Assembly: GCA_945947155.1 (NCBI GenBank)
Contig: CAMEXM010000003.1
Coordinates: 1-61,652 of the forward strand
DNA: 61,652 nucleotides
Direction: 5' to 3'
Source of the DNA: Polynucleobacter meluiroseus
GTDB lineage: Bacteria; Pseudomonadota; Gammaproteobacteria; Burkholderiales; Burkholderiaceae
Shown one piece after another: positions 8,122 to 16,632 of this stretch (positions are counted from its first letter, which is position 1; every line of letters begins with the position of its first letter). A program made the translations under genes and the position numbers. The notes beneath the pieces are model-generated. The model was not told where the DNA came from, searched no databases, and saw only the letters and a program-made list of their open reading frames with translations.

Positions 8122-8130
8122 GAGGCTAGG

Positions 8131-8796
8131 CTAGCGCGTAATCCAGTTCGCCTGACGGGCAATGCCCCTTAATGATGACCATGAGCTGGCTTCCCGTTTT
8201 AAATAGGGCCAGAGGCGCATCAGGAGCTCAGCAGTGGCAAAAGTGTCTGCTGCTGCCTGATGGCGTACAGCGCACTCAATGCCAAAATGCGCCAGCCAAT
8301 CGTCTAGTGCACGCAAACTAGGGTTTACCCCAGTAATTTTCGCCAAGGGCTCTATATCGAGCCATTCATTTTGAAGTGGCTTTAGTCCCGCTAATGTATA
8401 CGCACGACCCAGCATTGCCTCATCAAATGCAGAATGAAAGGCGAGCAATGGGCAATCGCCAACCCAAGCTTGGAACTCCTTTAAGACCTCCAGCGGCGGC
8501 CTTCCTTCGGATTGCGCCTGAGCGCCAATGTGGTGAACCAAAATGTTGTCTTTGCTGCTCGGCAGATCTTGTTTGAGTACCGCCTCATAACTGTCGCCAA
8601 TCACAATCGCGATCCGCTCAAAATCCGGACTCACGTCCAGCGCCACCGCAGCAATTGCGAGCAGCCGATCAGAGTGGGGATCTAAACCACTCGTTTCCAC
8701 GTCGAGCACGATCCAGCGACGCCCTTCAGGCTGCTTCCCTTTAAATAGGGAACGTAAGCCATCAAAGAATGGCGCATCTTTTAGATTAGCGAACAT
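8131..8796 (-). CDS. DnaQ-like 3'-5' exonuclease
   Basis: This is a 221-residue member of the DEDDh exonuclease superfamily, related to the epsilon proofreading subunit of DNA polymerase III. The first catalytic motif 'VLDVETSGLDP' has Asp32 and Glu34. 'FHSAFDEAML' supplies the second motif, and 'HQAAADTFATAELL' the final His/Asp pair. All four acidic residues and the histidine appear to be present, so it should be active. It overlaps the end of the cNMP/CBS/DUF294 gene by 11 bases. This pairing recurs beside VC_2705-type symporters in other proteobacteria, where the substrate of the exonuclease is unknown. It is unlikely to be the replicative DnaQ, because that gene normally lies beside rnhA. 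Confidence 0.88.
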   Translation of the reverse strand: MFANLKDAPFFDGLRSLFKGKQPEGRRWIVLDVETSGLDPHSDRLLAIAAVALDVSPDFERIAIVIGDSYEAVLKQDLPSSKDNILVHHIGAQAQSEGRPPLEVLKEFQAWVGDCPLLAFHSAFDEAMLGRAYTLAGLKPLQNEWLDIEPLAKITGVNPSLRALDDWLAHFGIECAVRHQAAADTFATAELLMRLWPYLKREASSWSSLRGIARQANWITR

Positions 8797-10690
8797 AGTC
8801 CAGCTGCAAATGCTGCTGCAAAGCGCGCACCTTGAGTAAGGATTCTTTAAGAATACTGCGATCGACCGAGTTCAGTTGCTTGATATCAATCGCATTGGGA
8901 TTGCCATTAATCATTACTTCATCAATCTGCACCGCCAGGCGCTGGGTTTGCAAAAACTCAAATGCCGTAATCCAAGCGGCGCTTTCTGCCTCAGGGACAT
9001 GTAGTGCGTGACCCACCGCCGCCAAACGTTCGCGCGTATTGATAGCCTCAATGCCATATGCCAAAGAAAAGATACGCGCCGCATCGACCATCAAAGCAGT
9101 ACCTTGGAGTTTTAAGTCGATGATGTCTTGGCCATTGATCTCAGTCGGCTCAATCGCGCCAAACCAATTGAGCGGTACGCGTAAATTCAGGGCATTCTCT
9201 GCGAGTAATTTTATAAAGCGCGGAATAGCAGTGGCCTTCACACGGACAAGCTCTTTTAGCGGAATCAATAAATCGGCATTGCCAGCAAGCGCGCGAAGAT
9301 CAAAAAAGATGCTAGCTTTTAACAAGTCCTCTGGATTGCCTTGCTCGATCCAGCGGTCAAAGCGACTGAGCCACTCTTGCTGCGATAAACAGAGTTCTGG
9401 ATTACTGGCCATGATGTTGCCCTTGCACAGCGGATAGCCGCACGCATCGAGGGCTTCATTCACTTCCCGAGCAAACTGCAGATAAATCAAACGCTGCGCC
9501 TCATCCTCCCCATCGGCATAGACCAAGGCATTGTCTTGATCGGTTGCAATGGTTTGTTCGCTACGGCCTTCAGAACCCAAGGCAATCCAGGCAAAGCGAC
9601 TGCGATTTAATTGATAGCGCTCGGCTGTCAAGGTAATTAACTGCTCGGTCAGCACATCATTCAAATGGCTTATTAGGGCCGTTAGTTGGCGGGCCTGTAC
9701 GCCTTGCCCCAAGAGATTGCGCGCAAATGTACGAATGTCATCAGCGCATTTCTTCAGAAGGGGAAGATCATCGGCGGCACGAATAGCGCTGCTGATATTA
9801 CTCAGCGATAAACGCTGCAAGGAAAATAAATCCCGCTCTGAAATAATTCCAACTAAGCGGCCCCGGTCAAAGATCGGTAAATGGCGAATATTAAAACGCG
9901 ACATCAATAGACCGGCCATCTCGGCGGTGTCGTCGACACTTAAGGTTTTGACTCCGGTCGACATCACACTTGAAATGGGTGTATCGAGATCTAAATTACT
10001 GAGGGTCACGCGCGATAAGACGTCGTAGCGGGTCAAGATACCCACAATAGTTTGTTCATCCTCGCAAATTAAGATCGACCCTACTTTCTTCTCATGGATT
10101 AGGGTCAGCGCTTCGCGCAGGGAGGTATTTGGGCTAGTCGTTAGCGGCTTTTTTAAACGCAAGTCACCCAGGCGACTTTCCAGCGATTGCTCCGCTAGGG
10201 CCTGCGATGCAAAGGAATTGCGTAAAGCGATGCGGGATTCTTGCAGCAAGCCCCAAATGCGATTACTTAAAAAATCACTAAAGGGTTTGGATTGGGCTTG
10301 CAACTGGCGCATCGCGGCGACCGGAAAGAGTAAGCAAAAGCAATCATCTACCGCACTGTAGGTGGTGGAAACCGGCCGATTTGCAAACGCCGAGCCAATC
10401 GAAAACAAGCTCCCTGCATCCAATAGAAAAGCGGTTTCTTCAATTCCGGGAATATCGCGGCGACCCGATACGCGCCCTTGCCGTATGAGATAGAGGCATT
10501 GAGGAGGGCCATCGGCCGGCGCGAGAATGCGTTCTTTGGGCGCAAAGTAGGCCTCGCGGGATTGCTTGAGAAAAAAATCAACATCAGCTTCGGCCATTTT
10601 CGAAAATGGCAAGCTTTGCATAATCTGTTGCCGTAAGTTTTGCACCAGACTATGGGAAGAGGAGGTAGGTTGAATGCCTTGCCCTGTCAT
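8786..10690 (-). CDS. cNMP-binding/CBS/DUF294 nucleotidyltransferase-like regulator
   Basis: This is a 634-residue cytosolic protein with four modules. Residues ~20-150 form a cyclic-nucleotide-binding-like domain ('QCLYLIRQGRVSGRRD'). Residues ~170-300 hold two CBS motifs ('KKVGSILICEDEQTIVGILTRYDVL' region and 'RHLPIFDRGRLVGIISERDL' region). Residues ~340-480 form the DUF294 putative nucleotidyltransferase domain, with the GlnD-like signature 'LGSEGRSEQTIATDQDNALVY'. The C-terminal part is helical. CBS pairs and cNMP domains bind nucleotides as energy or signal sensors, and the transferase domain could uridylylate or adenylylate a target. The target is not known. Its conserved position upstream of an exonuclease and an ActP-like symporter suggests control of that carrier. 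All key motifs look intact. Confidence 0.88.
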   Translation of the reverse strand: MTGQGIQPTSSSHSLVQNLRQQIMQSLPFSKMAEADVDFFLKQSREAYFAPKERILAPADGPPQCLYLIRQGRVSGRRDIPGIEETAFLLDAGSLFSIGSAFANRPVSTTYSAVDDCFCLLFPVAAMRQLQAQSKPFSDFLSNRIWGLLQESRIALRNSFASQALAEQSLESRLGDLRLKKPLTTSPNTSLREALTLIHEKKVGSILICEDEQTIVGILTRYDVLSRVTLSNLDLDTPISSVMSTGVKTLSVDDTAEMAGLLMSRFNIRHLPIFDRGRLVGIISERDLFSLQRLSLSNISSAIRAADDLPLLKKCADDIRTFARNLLGQGVQARQLTALISHLNDVLTEQLITLTAERYQLNRSRFAWIALGSEGRSEQTIATDQDNALVYADGEDEAQRLIYLQFAREVNEALDACGYPLCKGNIMASNPELCLSQQEWLSRFDRWIEQGNPEDLLKASIFFDLRALAGNADLLIPLKELVRVKATAIPRFIKLLAENALNLRVPLNWFGAIEPTEINGQDIIDLKLQGTALMVDAARIFSLAYGIEAINTRERLAAVGHALHVPEAESAAWITAFEFLQTQRLAVQIDEVMINGNPNAIDIKQLNSVDRSILKESLLKVRALQQHLQLDYVR

Positions 10691-10838
10691 CGGTTAATTT
10701 GAAGGTAGATTAAGAATTTGTTTCATCGGAATAAGGTATGTGGGCGATCAGGTAATCAAACCCCTACAGTTCATCATATGTTCATTTGATTGACTTATCA
10801 ATACAATAGAAGCACTTCGATATAGTCAGGCAACCACC

Positions 10839-12098
10839 ATGAACCCCACTACCATCAACATCATCAGCAGTGTTATTTTTGCGTTAGCGATTATTCACAC
10901 CTTTTCCACTGCGTTTTTTGAAGGTCTGGCGCACAAGCAGCCCAACCACGCGGGGGTATGGCATTTGCTGGGTGAGGTGGAAGTGGTGTTTGGATTTTGG
11001 GCCATGGTCCTGGTTTCTTTCTTTTTTATTTACACCGGATCCGATGCGACGATTGCTTATTTAGAGAAACTTAACTTTACCGAGCCCCTCTTTGTATTCG
11101 TAATCATGATCATTGCAGCAAGCAAACCGGTTTTAGAGTTTTGCTTGTTCTTGGTATTACGCATCACGGCCATTCTGCCCGTTAAAAAGTCGGTGGGCTT
11201 TCTGTGGGTCACGCTGACCCTTGTCCCACTTTTGGGCTCGTTTATTACAGAGCCGGCTGCCATGACGGTTGCCGCATTGCTGCTGCGTGACTACTATTTT
11301 TCTAAACGCATTTCACCCCAGTTGATGTATGCGGGACTGGCGGTGCTCTTTGTCAATATCTCGATTGGCGGCGCACTAACCCCATACGCCGCGCCCCCCA
11401 TTTTGATGGTCGCAAGCACCTGGAATTGGGATCTGTGGTTCATGCTCGAAAACTTTGGCTGGCGCTCTGCTGCTGCGGTGAGTGCCAACTCTACTTTGCT
11501 GGTATTTTTGTTCTACAAAGAACTGCGTGGCTTCAACATCCAACCCAATGAAAAGAAAATTGATGCCATTCCGGTGAGCGTCATTTGCATTCACTTAGCC
11601 TTCTTAGTAGCAGTGGTCGTTTCAGTACACCACTCAGTTTTATTCATGGGCTTGTTTTTATTCTTTGTGGGCTACACCACGGCGTATGCACGCTATCAAA
11701 ATAAGCTCATCATTCGTGAGAGCTTGATGGTTGCATTTTTCTTGGCAGGGCTCGTTGTCTTAGGCAGTCAACAAAAATGGTGGCTGCAACCACTTCTAAT
11801 TAATCTAGACTCGACCTCAGTCTACTATGGGGCTACTGTCCTTACGGCCATCACGGATAACGCAGCATTGACCTACTTAGGCTCGCTGGTGGAAGGCTTG
11901 TCCGATGAATTCAAATACTCTTTGGTTGCCGGTGCCCTCACTGGCGGCGGTCTTACGGTCATCGCCAATGCGCCCAATCCAGCTGGTTACTCTATTTTGA
12001 AATCCAGCTTTAATGAAGGCGTCATTAGTCCGCTGTATTTATTTCTATACGCCGTTCCGCCCACAATCATTGCCATCATCGCCTTCCGCTTTATTTAG
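10839..12098 (+). CDS. putative Na+/H+ antiporter (PF07399 family)
   Basis: This is a 419-residue polytopic membrane protein with about 11-12 helices. It resembles the 'putative Na+/H+ antiporter' family PF07399. Recognisable segments are 'FFEGLAHKQPNHAGVWHLLGEVEVVFGFWA', 'PLLGSFITEPAAMTVAALLLRDYYF', 'SIGGALTPYAAPPILMVA' and 'LTAITDNAALTYLGSLVEGL'. The conserved charged and polar residues within membrane segments (Glu in ITEPA, Asp in ITDNA) are reasonable ion-binding positions. The N-terminus is hydrophobic without a cleavage site. The 148-base gap before it is shared with the divergent DUF294 gene and must carry both promoters. Ion specificity is inferred from the family name only. Confidence 0.82.
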   Translation: MNPTTINIISSVIFALAIIHTFSTAFFEGLAHKQPNHAGVWHLLGEVEVVFGFWAMVLVSFFFIYTGSDATIAYLEKLNFTEPLFVFVIMIIAASKPVLEFCLFLVLRITAILPVKKSVGFLWVTLTLVPLLGSFITEPAAMTVAALLLRDYYFSKRISPQLMYAGLAVLFVNISIGGALTPYAAPPILMVASTWNWDLWFMLENFGWRSAAAVSANSTLLVFLFYKELRGFNIQPNEKKIDAIPVSVICIHLAFLVAVVVSVHHSVLFMGLFLFFVGYTTAYARYQNKLIIRESLMVAFFLAGLVVLGSQQKWWLQPLLINLDSTSVYYGATVLTAITDNAALTYLGSLVEGLSDEFKYSLVAGALTGGGLTVIANAPNPAGYSILKSSFNEGVISPLYLFLYAVPPTIIAIIAFRFI

Positions 12099-12110
12099 GT
12101 CATTACCTAC

Positions 12111-12794
12111 ATGCCTAAACTGATTGCATTTGATGCTTACGGCACCCTCCTCGATGTCTATTCGATGGGGGTGTTGGCGGAAACGCTCTTTCCGGGTCAC
12201 GGGCAGTCTTTGTGTGTGCTCTGGCGTGATCGCCAAATTGAATACACCCGCCTGATTACGATGAGCGATCCTACGGGAGTGGTTCGCTATCAATCGTTTT
12301 GGGATCTGACCATTGCAGCCCTGCGTTTTTCCTGCAAACGCCTGGCAATCCCATTAAGCCAAGACCAGGAAGCGCAACTGATGGGGCAATATGCCAAGTT
12401 AAGCGCTTTCCCAGAATGCCAAGCAACACTGAGTCAGATTAAGAAAGCAGGGATCGCTACAGCAGTGCTCTCGAACGGCAATCAGACCATGCTTTCAGAG
12501 GCACTGCAAGCGAATCAACTCGGTAGCCTATTGGATAAAGTCATTTCCGTCGATGAGGTGCGCCAATTCAAAGTAAGCCCTGCCAGTTATGGTTTGTTAA
12601 CCAGTCATTTTGGTTGCGCTCCCAATGAGATCCTCTTCGTCTCCAGTAATGCCTGGGATGTAATTGGTGCGGGGTGGTTTGGGCTGACGACGTTTTGGGT
12701 TAATCGCCAAAATCTGCCTTTTGAAGAAATCGGTCCTAAGCCCACTTATACTGGGGCCAATTTAAACGACGTGCTGGCCAGCTTGCCCACGTAA
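12111..12794 (+). CDS. haloacid dehalogenase type II (HAD superfamily)
   Basis: This is a 227-residue cytosolic hydrolase of the L-2-haloacid dehalogenase group. The nucleophile is Asp8 in 'LIAFDAYGTLLDVYSM', the loop 'VLSNGNQTML' holds the second motif, Lys in 'QFKVSPASYGLL' the third, and 'FVSSNAWDVIGA' the fourth. The substrate-pocket arginine and asparagine typical of true dehalogenases seem to be present ('RLIT', 'SNAWD'). Such enzymes replace the halogen of 2-haloalkanoic acids with hydroxyl, although many chromosomal copies may act on other substrates. It follows the antiporter gene by 12 bases and is followed by a DedA gene, so a three-gene transcript is likely. Confidence 0.88.
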   Translation: MPKLIAFDAYGTLLDVYSMGVLAETLFPGHGQSLCVLWRDRQIEYTRLITMSDPTGVVRYQSFWDLTIAALRFSCKRLAIPLSQDQEAQLMGQYAKLSAFPECQATLSQIKKAGIATAVLSNGNQTMLSEALQANQLGSLLDKVISVDEVRQFKVSPASYGLLTSHFGCAPNEILFVSSNAWDVIGAGWFGLTTFWVNRQNLPFEEIGPKPTYTGANLNDVLASLPT

Positions 12795-12821
12795 CGGATA
12801 GTCTCCCGCCAAAGGATTGTC

Positions 12822-13481
12822 TTGGAATTTTCATCCCTCATCGATTTATTTCTTCACCTCGATAAAAACTTAGCGATCGTTGCCAATGAATGGGGCGTTT
12901 GGATTTACGTCCTGCTGTTTGCCATCATCTTTGTCGAGACTGGCTTTGTGGTGATGCCTTTTTTACCAGGCGACTCCTTGCTCTTTGTGGCTGGGGCCCT
13001 GTGCGCAGTCGGCGGCATGGATTTATATGTGCTGATGGCATTGCTCACCACGGCTGCCATCTTAGGTGATGCCCTCAATTATTCGATCGGGCGCTTCATC
13101 GGCAATAAGGTCTTCTCCTGGGAAAATTCGCGCTGGTTTAATCGCAAAGCATTTGATCAAGCGCATGCCTTTTATGAAAAGTATGGCCCCATCACGATTG
13201 TCTTGGGTCGCTTTATGCCCTTCATCCGCACCTTTGCTCCGTTTGTTGCTGGTGTTGCGCACATGCGTTACCCCATTTTTGCTTTTTACAACGTCATTGG
13301 CGGCATTCTGTGGGTCTGTAGCTTAACTGCATTGGGTTACTGGATTGGCGAGCACCCTTGGGTAAAAGCCAACTTCTCCCTCGTTGCTCTAGCCATGATC
13401 ATTATTCCTGGCCTGCCAGCGCTCTGGATCTTTAGTAAAGAAATGTTCAAAAAGATTCAGGCGCGGCACCGCTTGCACTAA
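12822..13481 (+). CDS. DedA-family membrane protein
   Basis: This is a 219-residue inner-membrane protein of the DedA/SNARE-associated family. It has the hallmark 'FVETGFVVMPFLPGDSLLFVAG' and the later 'GRFMPFIRTFAPFVAGVAHM' segment with the conserved F-x-R-x-x-x-P pattern. DedA proteins are linked to undecaprenyl-phosphate or phospholipid recycling and membrane-potential homeostasis in E. coli. The start is TTG at 12822, with 'AAAGGA' at a proper distance upstream. It lies 27 bases after the HAD gene and just before tRNA-Met. E. coli YqjA and YohD are close in type. Confidence 0.9.
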   Translation: MEFSSLIDLFLHLDKNLAIVANEWGVWIYVLLFAIIFVETGFVVMPFLPGDSLLFVAGALCAVGGMDLYVLMALLTTAAILGDALNYSIGRFIGNKVFSWENSRWFNRKAFDQAHAFYEKYGPITIVLGRFMPFIRTFAPFVAGVAHMRYPIFAFYNVIGGILWVCSLTALGYWIGEHPWVKANFSLVALAMIIIPGLPALWIFSKEMFKKIQARHRLH

Positions 13482-13577
13482 TGCATGCCCTGAAGGGCCA
13501 CAAAGCCCCATTTATATGCTTCAGCATAGTAAAAACAGCATTGGGAAGCCTGATGGGGAGAAATGAAACGAATTTGC

Positions 13578-13583
13578 TACAAT
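13578..13583 (+). promoter_or_regulatory. -10 box of the tRNA-Met promoter
   Basis: TACAAT (5/6 consensus) ends 9 bases before the tRNA, so transcription would begin a few bases ahead of the mature 5' end. No good -35 box stands at 17 bp; GC-rich sequence lies there instead. Confidence 0.4.
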
Positions 13584-13592
13584 TTAAGGCTT

Positions 13593-13669
13593 GGCGATTT
13601 AGCTCAGTTGGTTAGAGCGATGGAATCATAATCCACAGGTCCGGGGTTCGAATCCCTGAATCGCCACCA
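13593..13669 (+). tRNA. tRNA-Met (anticodon CAT)
   Basis: This is a complete 77-nt cloverleaf. The acceptor arms GGCGATT/AATCGCC pair fully, the D arm is GCTC-AGTTGGTTA-GAGC, the anticodon loop is ATCATAA, the T arm is CGGGG-TTCGAAT-CCCTG, and CCA is encoded at the end. The anticodon CAT occupies 13627-13629. The outermost anticodon-stem pair (27-43) is an A-C mismatch. A first C-G pair is absent but the acceptor begins with a normal G1-C72 pair, so this is not the initiator tRNA. CAT also occurs in tRNA-Ile2, whose C34 becomes lysidine. I favour elongator Met, but the sequence alone does not fully exclude Ile2. Confidence 0.93.
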
Positions 13670-13678
13670 CATTTAGAA

Positions 13679-13706
13679 GCCACTGCAACCCTGCGGTGGC
13701 TTTTTT
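13679..13706 (+). terminator. Rho-independent terminator after tRNA-Met
   Basis: 'GCCACTGCA' and 'TGCGGTGGC' form a 9-bp stem (one G-T pair) with a 4-base loop, followed by six T. It begins 10 bases after the tRNA CCA end. This is a strong, classical terminator. Confidence 0.92.
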
Positions 13707-13716
13707 CTTAGGGGCA

Positions 13717-14337
13717 CTAGCCCCACAAATCCCCTTGCATGTCTCGCTTCGCAATTGCACGCACTTGATCAGCGATCGCGGTTTCTTGCCTTCCTGGTCG
13801 GTGGTTTATTGTGCTGCCAGCATTCAGTGTTCCGGGAGTGATGACCCGCATATACCAGCCGCAATACCCCGATTGCAACATTGCTTTTGCCGCGCCTTTA
13901 TAGCCCATGCGCGCATTAAATTTAAAACACGGCTCACGTAATTTGGTCACCACAAATTCCAGATCGCCAATCTGCAAGGTGTCGCCCACATACACCTCCG
14001 CTTCCAATAAGCCAGTGATGGTGAAGTTTTCGCCCATTGCCCCAGGCTGTAAATCCATTGGTTTTTTTAGTTCACGCGATAAAAGCGCATTCCAAAATGG
14101 GTAGTGCTCGTGTGGATAAGCGTAAATGGCTTTCTCAATTCCGCCATGCACGGTGGGGTCGGCCTGCTCGTCGCCAACCACACCCAAGGCATTGATGTCG
14201 ACTGGGTTTTGCTGGCTGATTTGGCTGATGTGACTGATGCTGTTCTTTTTAATACCGGACATCACCACGGTGCGGTCCAGGTGCTGGTTCGCAAATAAGG
14301 GATCTACTTTTCCACTATTGATTGAAATCAGTTTCAT
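13717..14337 (-). CDS. MOSC domain protein (YiiM-like)
   Basis: This is a ~206-residue protein with a MOSC domain, the sulfur-carrier fold found at the C-terminus of eukaryotic molybdenum cofactor sulfurase and alone in bacteria. 'VHGGIEKAIYAYPHEHYPFW', 'GAMGENFTITGL' and 'LREPCFKFNARM' with the conserved cysteine identify it. E. coli YiiM, the closest type, reduces N-hydroxylated compounds with molybdenum cofactor. The ORF track starts at a TTG (14352). I place the start at the ATG five codons later (14337) because that begins the conserved region ('MKLISINSGK') and avoids overlap with the upstream gene, whose stop is two bases away. Confidence 0.87.
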   Translation of the reverse strand: MKLISINSGKVDPLFANQHLDRTVVMSGIKKNSISHISQISQQNPVDINALGVVGDEQADPTVHGGIEKAIYAYPHEHYPFWNALLSRELKKPMDLQPGAMGENFTITGLLEAEVYVGDTLQIGDLEFVVTKLREPCFKFNARMGYKGAAKAMLQSGYCGWYMRVITPGTLNAGSTINHRPGRQETAIADQVRAIAKRDMQGDLWG

Positions 14338-14339
14338 TG

Positions 14340-14654
14340 TTAGTAACGGCAACGCGCCTCGCTTTTGTACTTGGTGAAATACACCACTAAATCTGCCTCT
14401 GATTTGTATTGGGTGTAGTAAATGCGAGCCCGTGCATCGCTTTTGTATTTAGTGAAGAACCACACGCCCGGATCATTCTCACTTTGGTAGGGTGTTTCAT
14501 ACACAATGCAATTGGCCTCGGATTTGTATTGCGTCACAAATACCTTGGCATTGGCCTCGGACGGGTAACTTGTGATGTAAATCGGGGCTGCAATCGCCTG
14601 GATACCACCGGCAGCCAATAAAAGCAGTGCAAAAAGATGAAGGGGTCTTCTCAT
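14340..14654 (-). CDS. DUF6150-like secreted repeat protein
   Basis: This is a 104-residue protein with an N-terminal signal peptide ('LFALLLLAAGGIQAIA', probable cleavage after A-I-A-A). The mature part is almost entirely six tandem ~13-residue units of the form [V/I]-Y-x-T-x-Y-x-S-E-A, for example 'VFVTQYKSEANC', 'IYYTQYKSEADLV' and 'VYFTKYKSEARCRY'. This matches the DUF6150 family, whose function is unknown. The mature protein is rich in Tyr, Lys and Glu and holds two Cys. Alternating aromatic and charged residues suggest short beta strands packed as a small solenoid or sheet exported to the periplasm. It lies two bases upstream of the MOSC start, so they probably share a transcript. Confidence 0.8.
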   Translation of the reverse strand: MRRPLHLFALLLLAAGGIQAIAAPIYITSYPSEANAKVFVTQYKSEANCIVYETPYQSENDPGVWFFTKYKSDARARIYYTQYKSEADLVVYFTKYKSEARCRY

Positions 14655-14754
14655 GGTCCATCTATCTTACGGGCAGTCGCTGTCTTTTTGCTAGCTAGCG
14701 GCTGATTTCCCGTAAAATTGCAACTCGCCCCCAGTTATAAACCTGAAACGGCAT

Positions 14755-16101
14755 ATGAAAAAACTGTATATCAAAACCTTTGGCTGTCAAATGAACGAGT
14801 ACGACTCGGAAAAGATGGCCGATGTCTTGCATGCCAATGACGGCATGGAAGCTACCAACGATCCCACTGAAGCCGATGTCATTTTGCTCAATACTTGCTC
14901 GATTCGAGAAAAAGCCGAAGACAAGGTATTTTCTGACCTCGGCCGTCTGCGCGAACTAAAAAAACTCAAGCCCGAATTGCTGATTGGTGTGGGCGGCTGC
15001 GTTGCGAGCCAAGAGGGGCAGCAAATCATTAGCCGCGCGCCGTATGTGGATGTGGTCTTTGGTCCCCAAACCCTGCATCGCTTGCCCGACTTAATTGCGA
15101 AGCGATTGTCCAGTGGTATTTCTCAGGTGGATATCTCCTTTCCGGAGATTGAGAAATTCGATCATCTGCCCGCATCACGGCAGACCCGTGGCTCTGCCTT
15201 TGTGTCCATCATGGAAGGCTGCTCAAAATACTGTAGCTACTGCGTTGTGCCCTATACCCGTGGCGAGGAAGTATCGCGTCCCTTTGATGATGTCCTCACC
15301 GAAGTTGCAGGGCTTGCCGCACAAGGCGTTAAAGAAATCGTACTGCTGGGTCAAAACGTGAATGCCTACGTAGGCAAGATGGGTAGCAGTAATGAGCTTG
15401 CCGATTTTGCGCTTTTGATTGAATACATCGCCGAGATACCCGGAGTTGAGCGCATTCGCTTTACTACCAGCCACCCCAAAGAATTTACGCAACGCCTGAT
15501 TGATGTGTATGCAAAAGTACCCAAATTAGTTAGTCACCTGCATCTGCCGGTGCAGCACGCCTCTGATTCGGTTTTATCGGCGATGAAGCGCGGCTATACT
15601 GCCTTGGAATTCAAGAGCATCATCCGCCGCATGCGTGCGGTACGCCCCGACCTTTGCCTTTCCAGTGATTTTATTGTCGGTTTCCCCGGGGAAACGGAAG
15701 CTGATTTTGAAAAGCTTTTAGCCTTAGTCGCCGAATTGCAATTTGATAATAGTTATTGCTTTATCTTCAGCCCTCGCCCTGGCACCCCAGCAGCCAATCT
15801 GGCGGACGACACCCCATATGCGGTCAAACTCAAACGCCTGCAGACCTTATTGGCATTAATTGATACTCTGGCAGAGCGGATTAGCAAAGCAATGCTGGGC
15901 AAAGAAGAGCGCGTGCTGATTGAAGGCATCGCCAAAGACGGCATTAACTTACAAGGCCGTACTGAGAACAACCGCGTGATTCATATTCCAGCGGCTATTT
16001 CGGAGATGGATTCCTTAATCGGGACGATGATGGAGATTCGCATCACGGAAGTATTGGCGCATACCCTGCGTGGTGAGCGTGTCAACGCACTCGTACATTA
16101 A
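14755..16101 (+). CDS. miaB: tRNA-2-methylthio-N6-dimethylallyladenosine synthase MiaB
   Basis: This is a 448-residue radical-SAM methylthiotransferase. It adds a methylthio group to i6A at position 37 of tRNAs reading UNN codons. Its three parts are visible. The N-terminal UPF0004 domain carries '[15 protein letters not shown]', '[14 protein letters not shown]' and '[10 protein letters not shown]', whose three Cys bind an auxiliary Fe-S cluster. The radical-SAM core carries '[19 protein letters not shown]' (CxxxCxxC). A C-terminal TRAM domain for RNA binding ends the protein ('[21 protein letters not shown]'). Length is normal. It starts the miaB-ybeY-corC-lnt run and is separated from ybeY by only 5 bases. 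Confidence 0.97.
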   Translation: MKKLYIKTFGCQMNEYDSEKMADVLHANDGMEATNDPTEADVILLNTCSIREKAEDKVFSDLGRLRELKKLKPELLIGVGGCVASQEGQQIISRAPYVDVVFGPQTLHRLPDLIAKRLSSGISQVDISFPEIEKFDHLPASRQTRGSAFVSIMEGCSKYCSYCVVPYTRGEEVSRPFDDVLTEVAGLAAQGVKEIVLLGQNVNAYVGKMGSSNELADFALLIEYIAEIPGVERIRFTTSHPKEFTQRLIDVYAKVPKLVSHLHLPVQHASDSVLSAMKRGYTALEFKSIIRRMRAVRPDLCLSSDFIVGFPGETEADFEKLLALVAELQFDNSYCFIFSPRPGTPAANLADDTPYAVKLKRLQTLLALIDTLAERISKAMLGKEERVLIEGIAKDGINLQGRTENNRVIHIPAAISEMDSLIGTMMEIRITEVLAHTLRGERVNALVH

Positions 16102-16106
16102 TTTTT

Positions 16107-16583
16107 ATGCCCACTAATAGCGCCCCATCTAAAGTGAAATCCTGCGCTGTCGAGATTCAATACGCCAGTCCTGCACTCGAGAAAAAAGTGAGCGCATTGG
16201 CCTCGAGCGCCCTCATAAAAAAATGGGTCCGTGCGAGCGTTAATCGCCCTGGCAATCTAACGGTGCGTTTTGTGAATCGCGCCGAAGGGCAAGCGCTCAA
16301 TAGCCAATTTAGAACGAAGCCCTACGCCACGAATGTGCTTACCTTCACGTATGAAATTAGTCAACATGAGCTGGCGGCCGATATCGTGCTGTGCATGCCG
16401 GTTGTCACCAGTGAAGCGCGCGACCAAGGTAAAGCAGTCAAGGCCCACTTAGCGCATCTCGTAGTACATGGTTGCCTGCATGCCGCTGGCCTTGACCACA
16501 TGACGCCGCGCGAAGCCAAGGCAATGGAAGCGCGTGAGGTAGCTATCCTGAAAACCCTAGGTTTTTCAGACCCTTACGCCTGA
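16107..16583 (+). CDS. ybeY: endoribonuclease YbeY
   Basis: This is a 158-residue zinc-dependent RNase involved in 16S rRNA 3'-end maturation and ribosome quality control. The defining metal motif is 'HLVVHGCLHAAGLDH', matching H-x3-H-x5-H. The upstream core includes 'RFVNRAEGQALNSQFRTKPYATNVLTF', which is the family's R-x-K-x-x-x-T-x-V-L-S/T-F signature. It follows miaB by five bases, and corC and lnt follow, giving the classic miaB-(phoH)-ybeY-corC-lnt neighbourhood. The usual phoH/ybeZ gene between miaB and ybeY is absent here. It must be elsewhere or lost. Confidence 0.95.
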   Translation: MPTNSAPSKVKSCAVEIQYASPALEKKVSALASSALIKKWVRASVNRPGNLTVRFVNRAEGQALNSQFRTKPYATNVLTFTYEISQHELAADIVLCMPVVTSEARDQGKAVKAHLAHLVVHGCLHAAGLDHMTPREAKAMEAREVAILKTLGFSDPYA

Positions 16584-16632
16584 TCTTGGGCCTACTTTTT
16601 TAGTTGACATTGTTCTACGCTATTCTGTTTGT

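Noticed and set aside
14340-14654. Tandem DNA repeats as a CRISPR or satellite
   Set aside because: The repeated DNA is a consequence of a repeat-containing protein in frame. The units vary and there are no spacers.
16604-16609. Perfect TTGACA upstream of corC as a -35 box
   Set aside because: The only acceptable -10-like hexamer (TATTCT, 16621-16626) is 11 bases away, too short for a sigma-70 promoter. The next hexamer at 17 bp overlaps the start codon and matches poorly.
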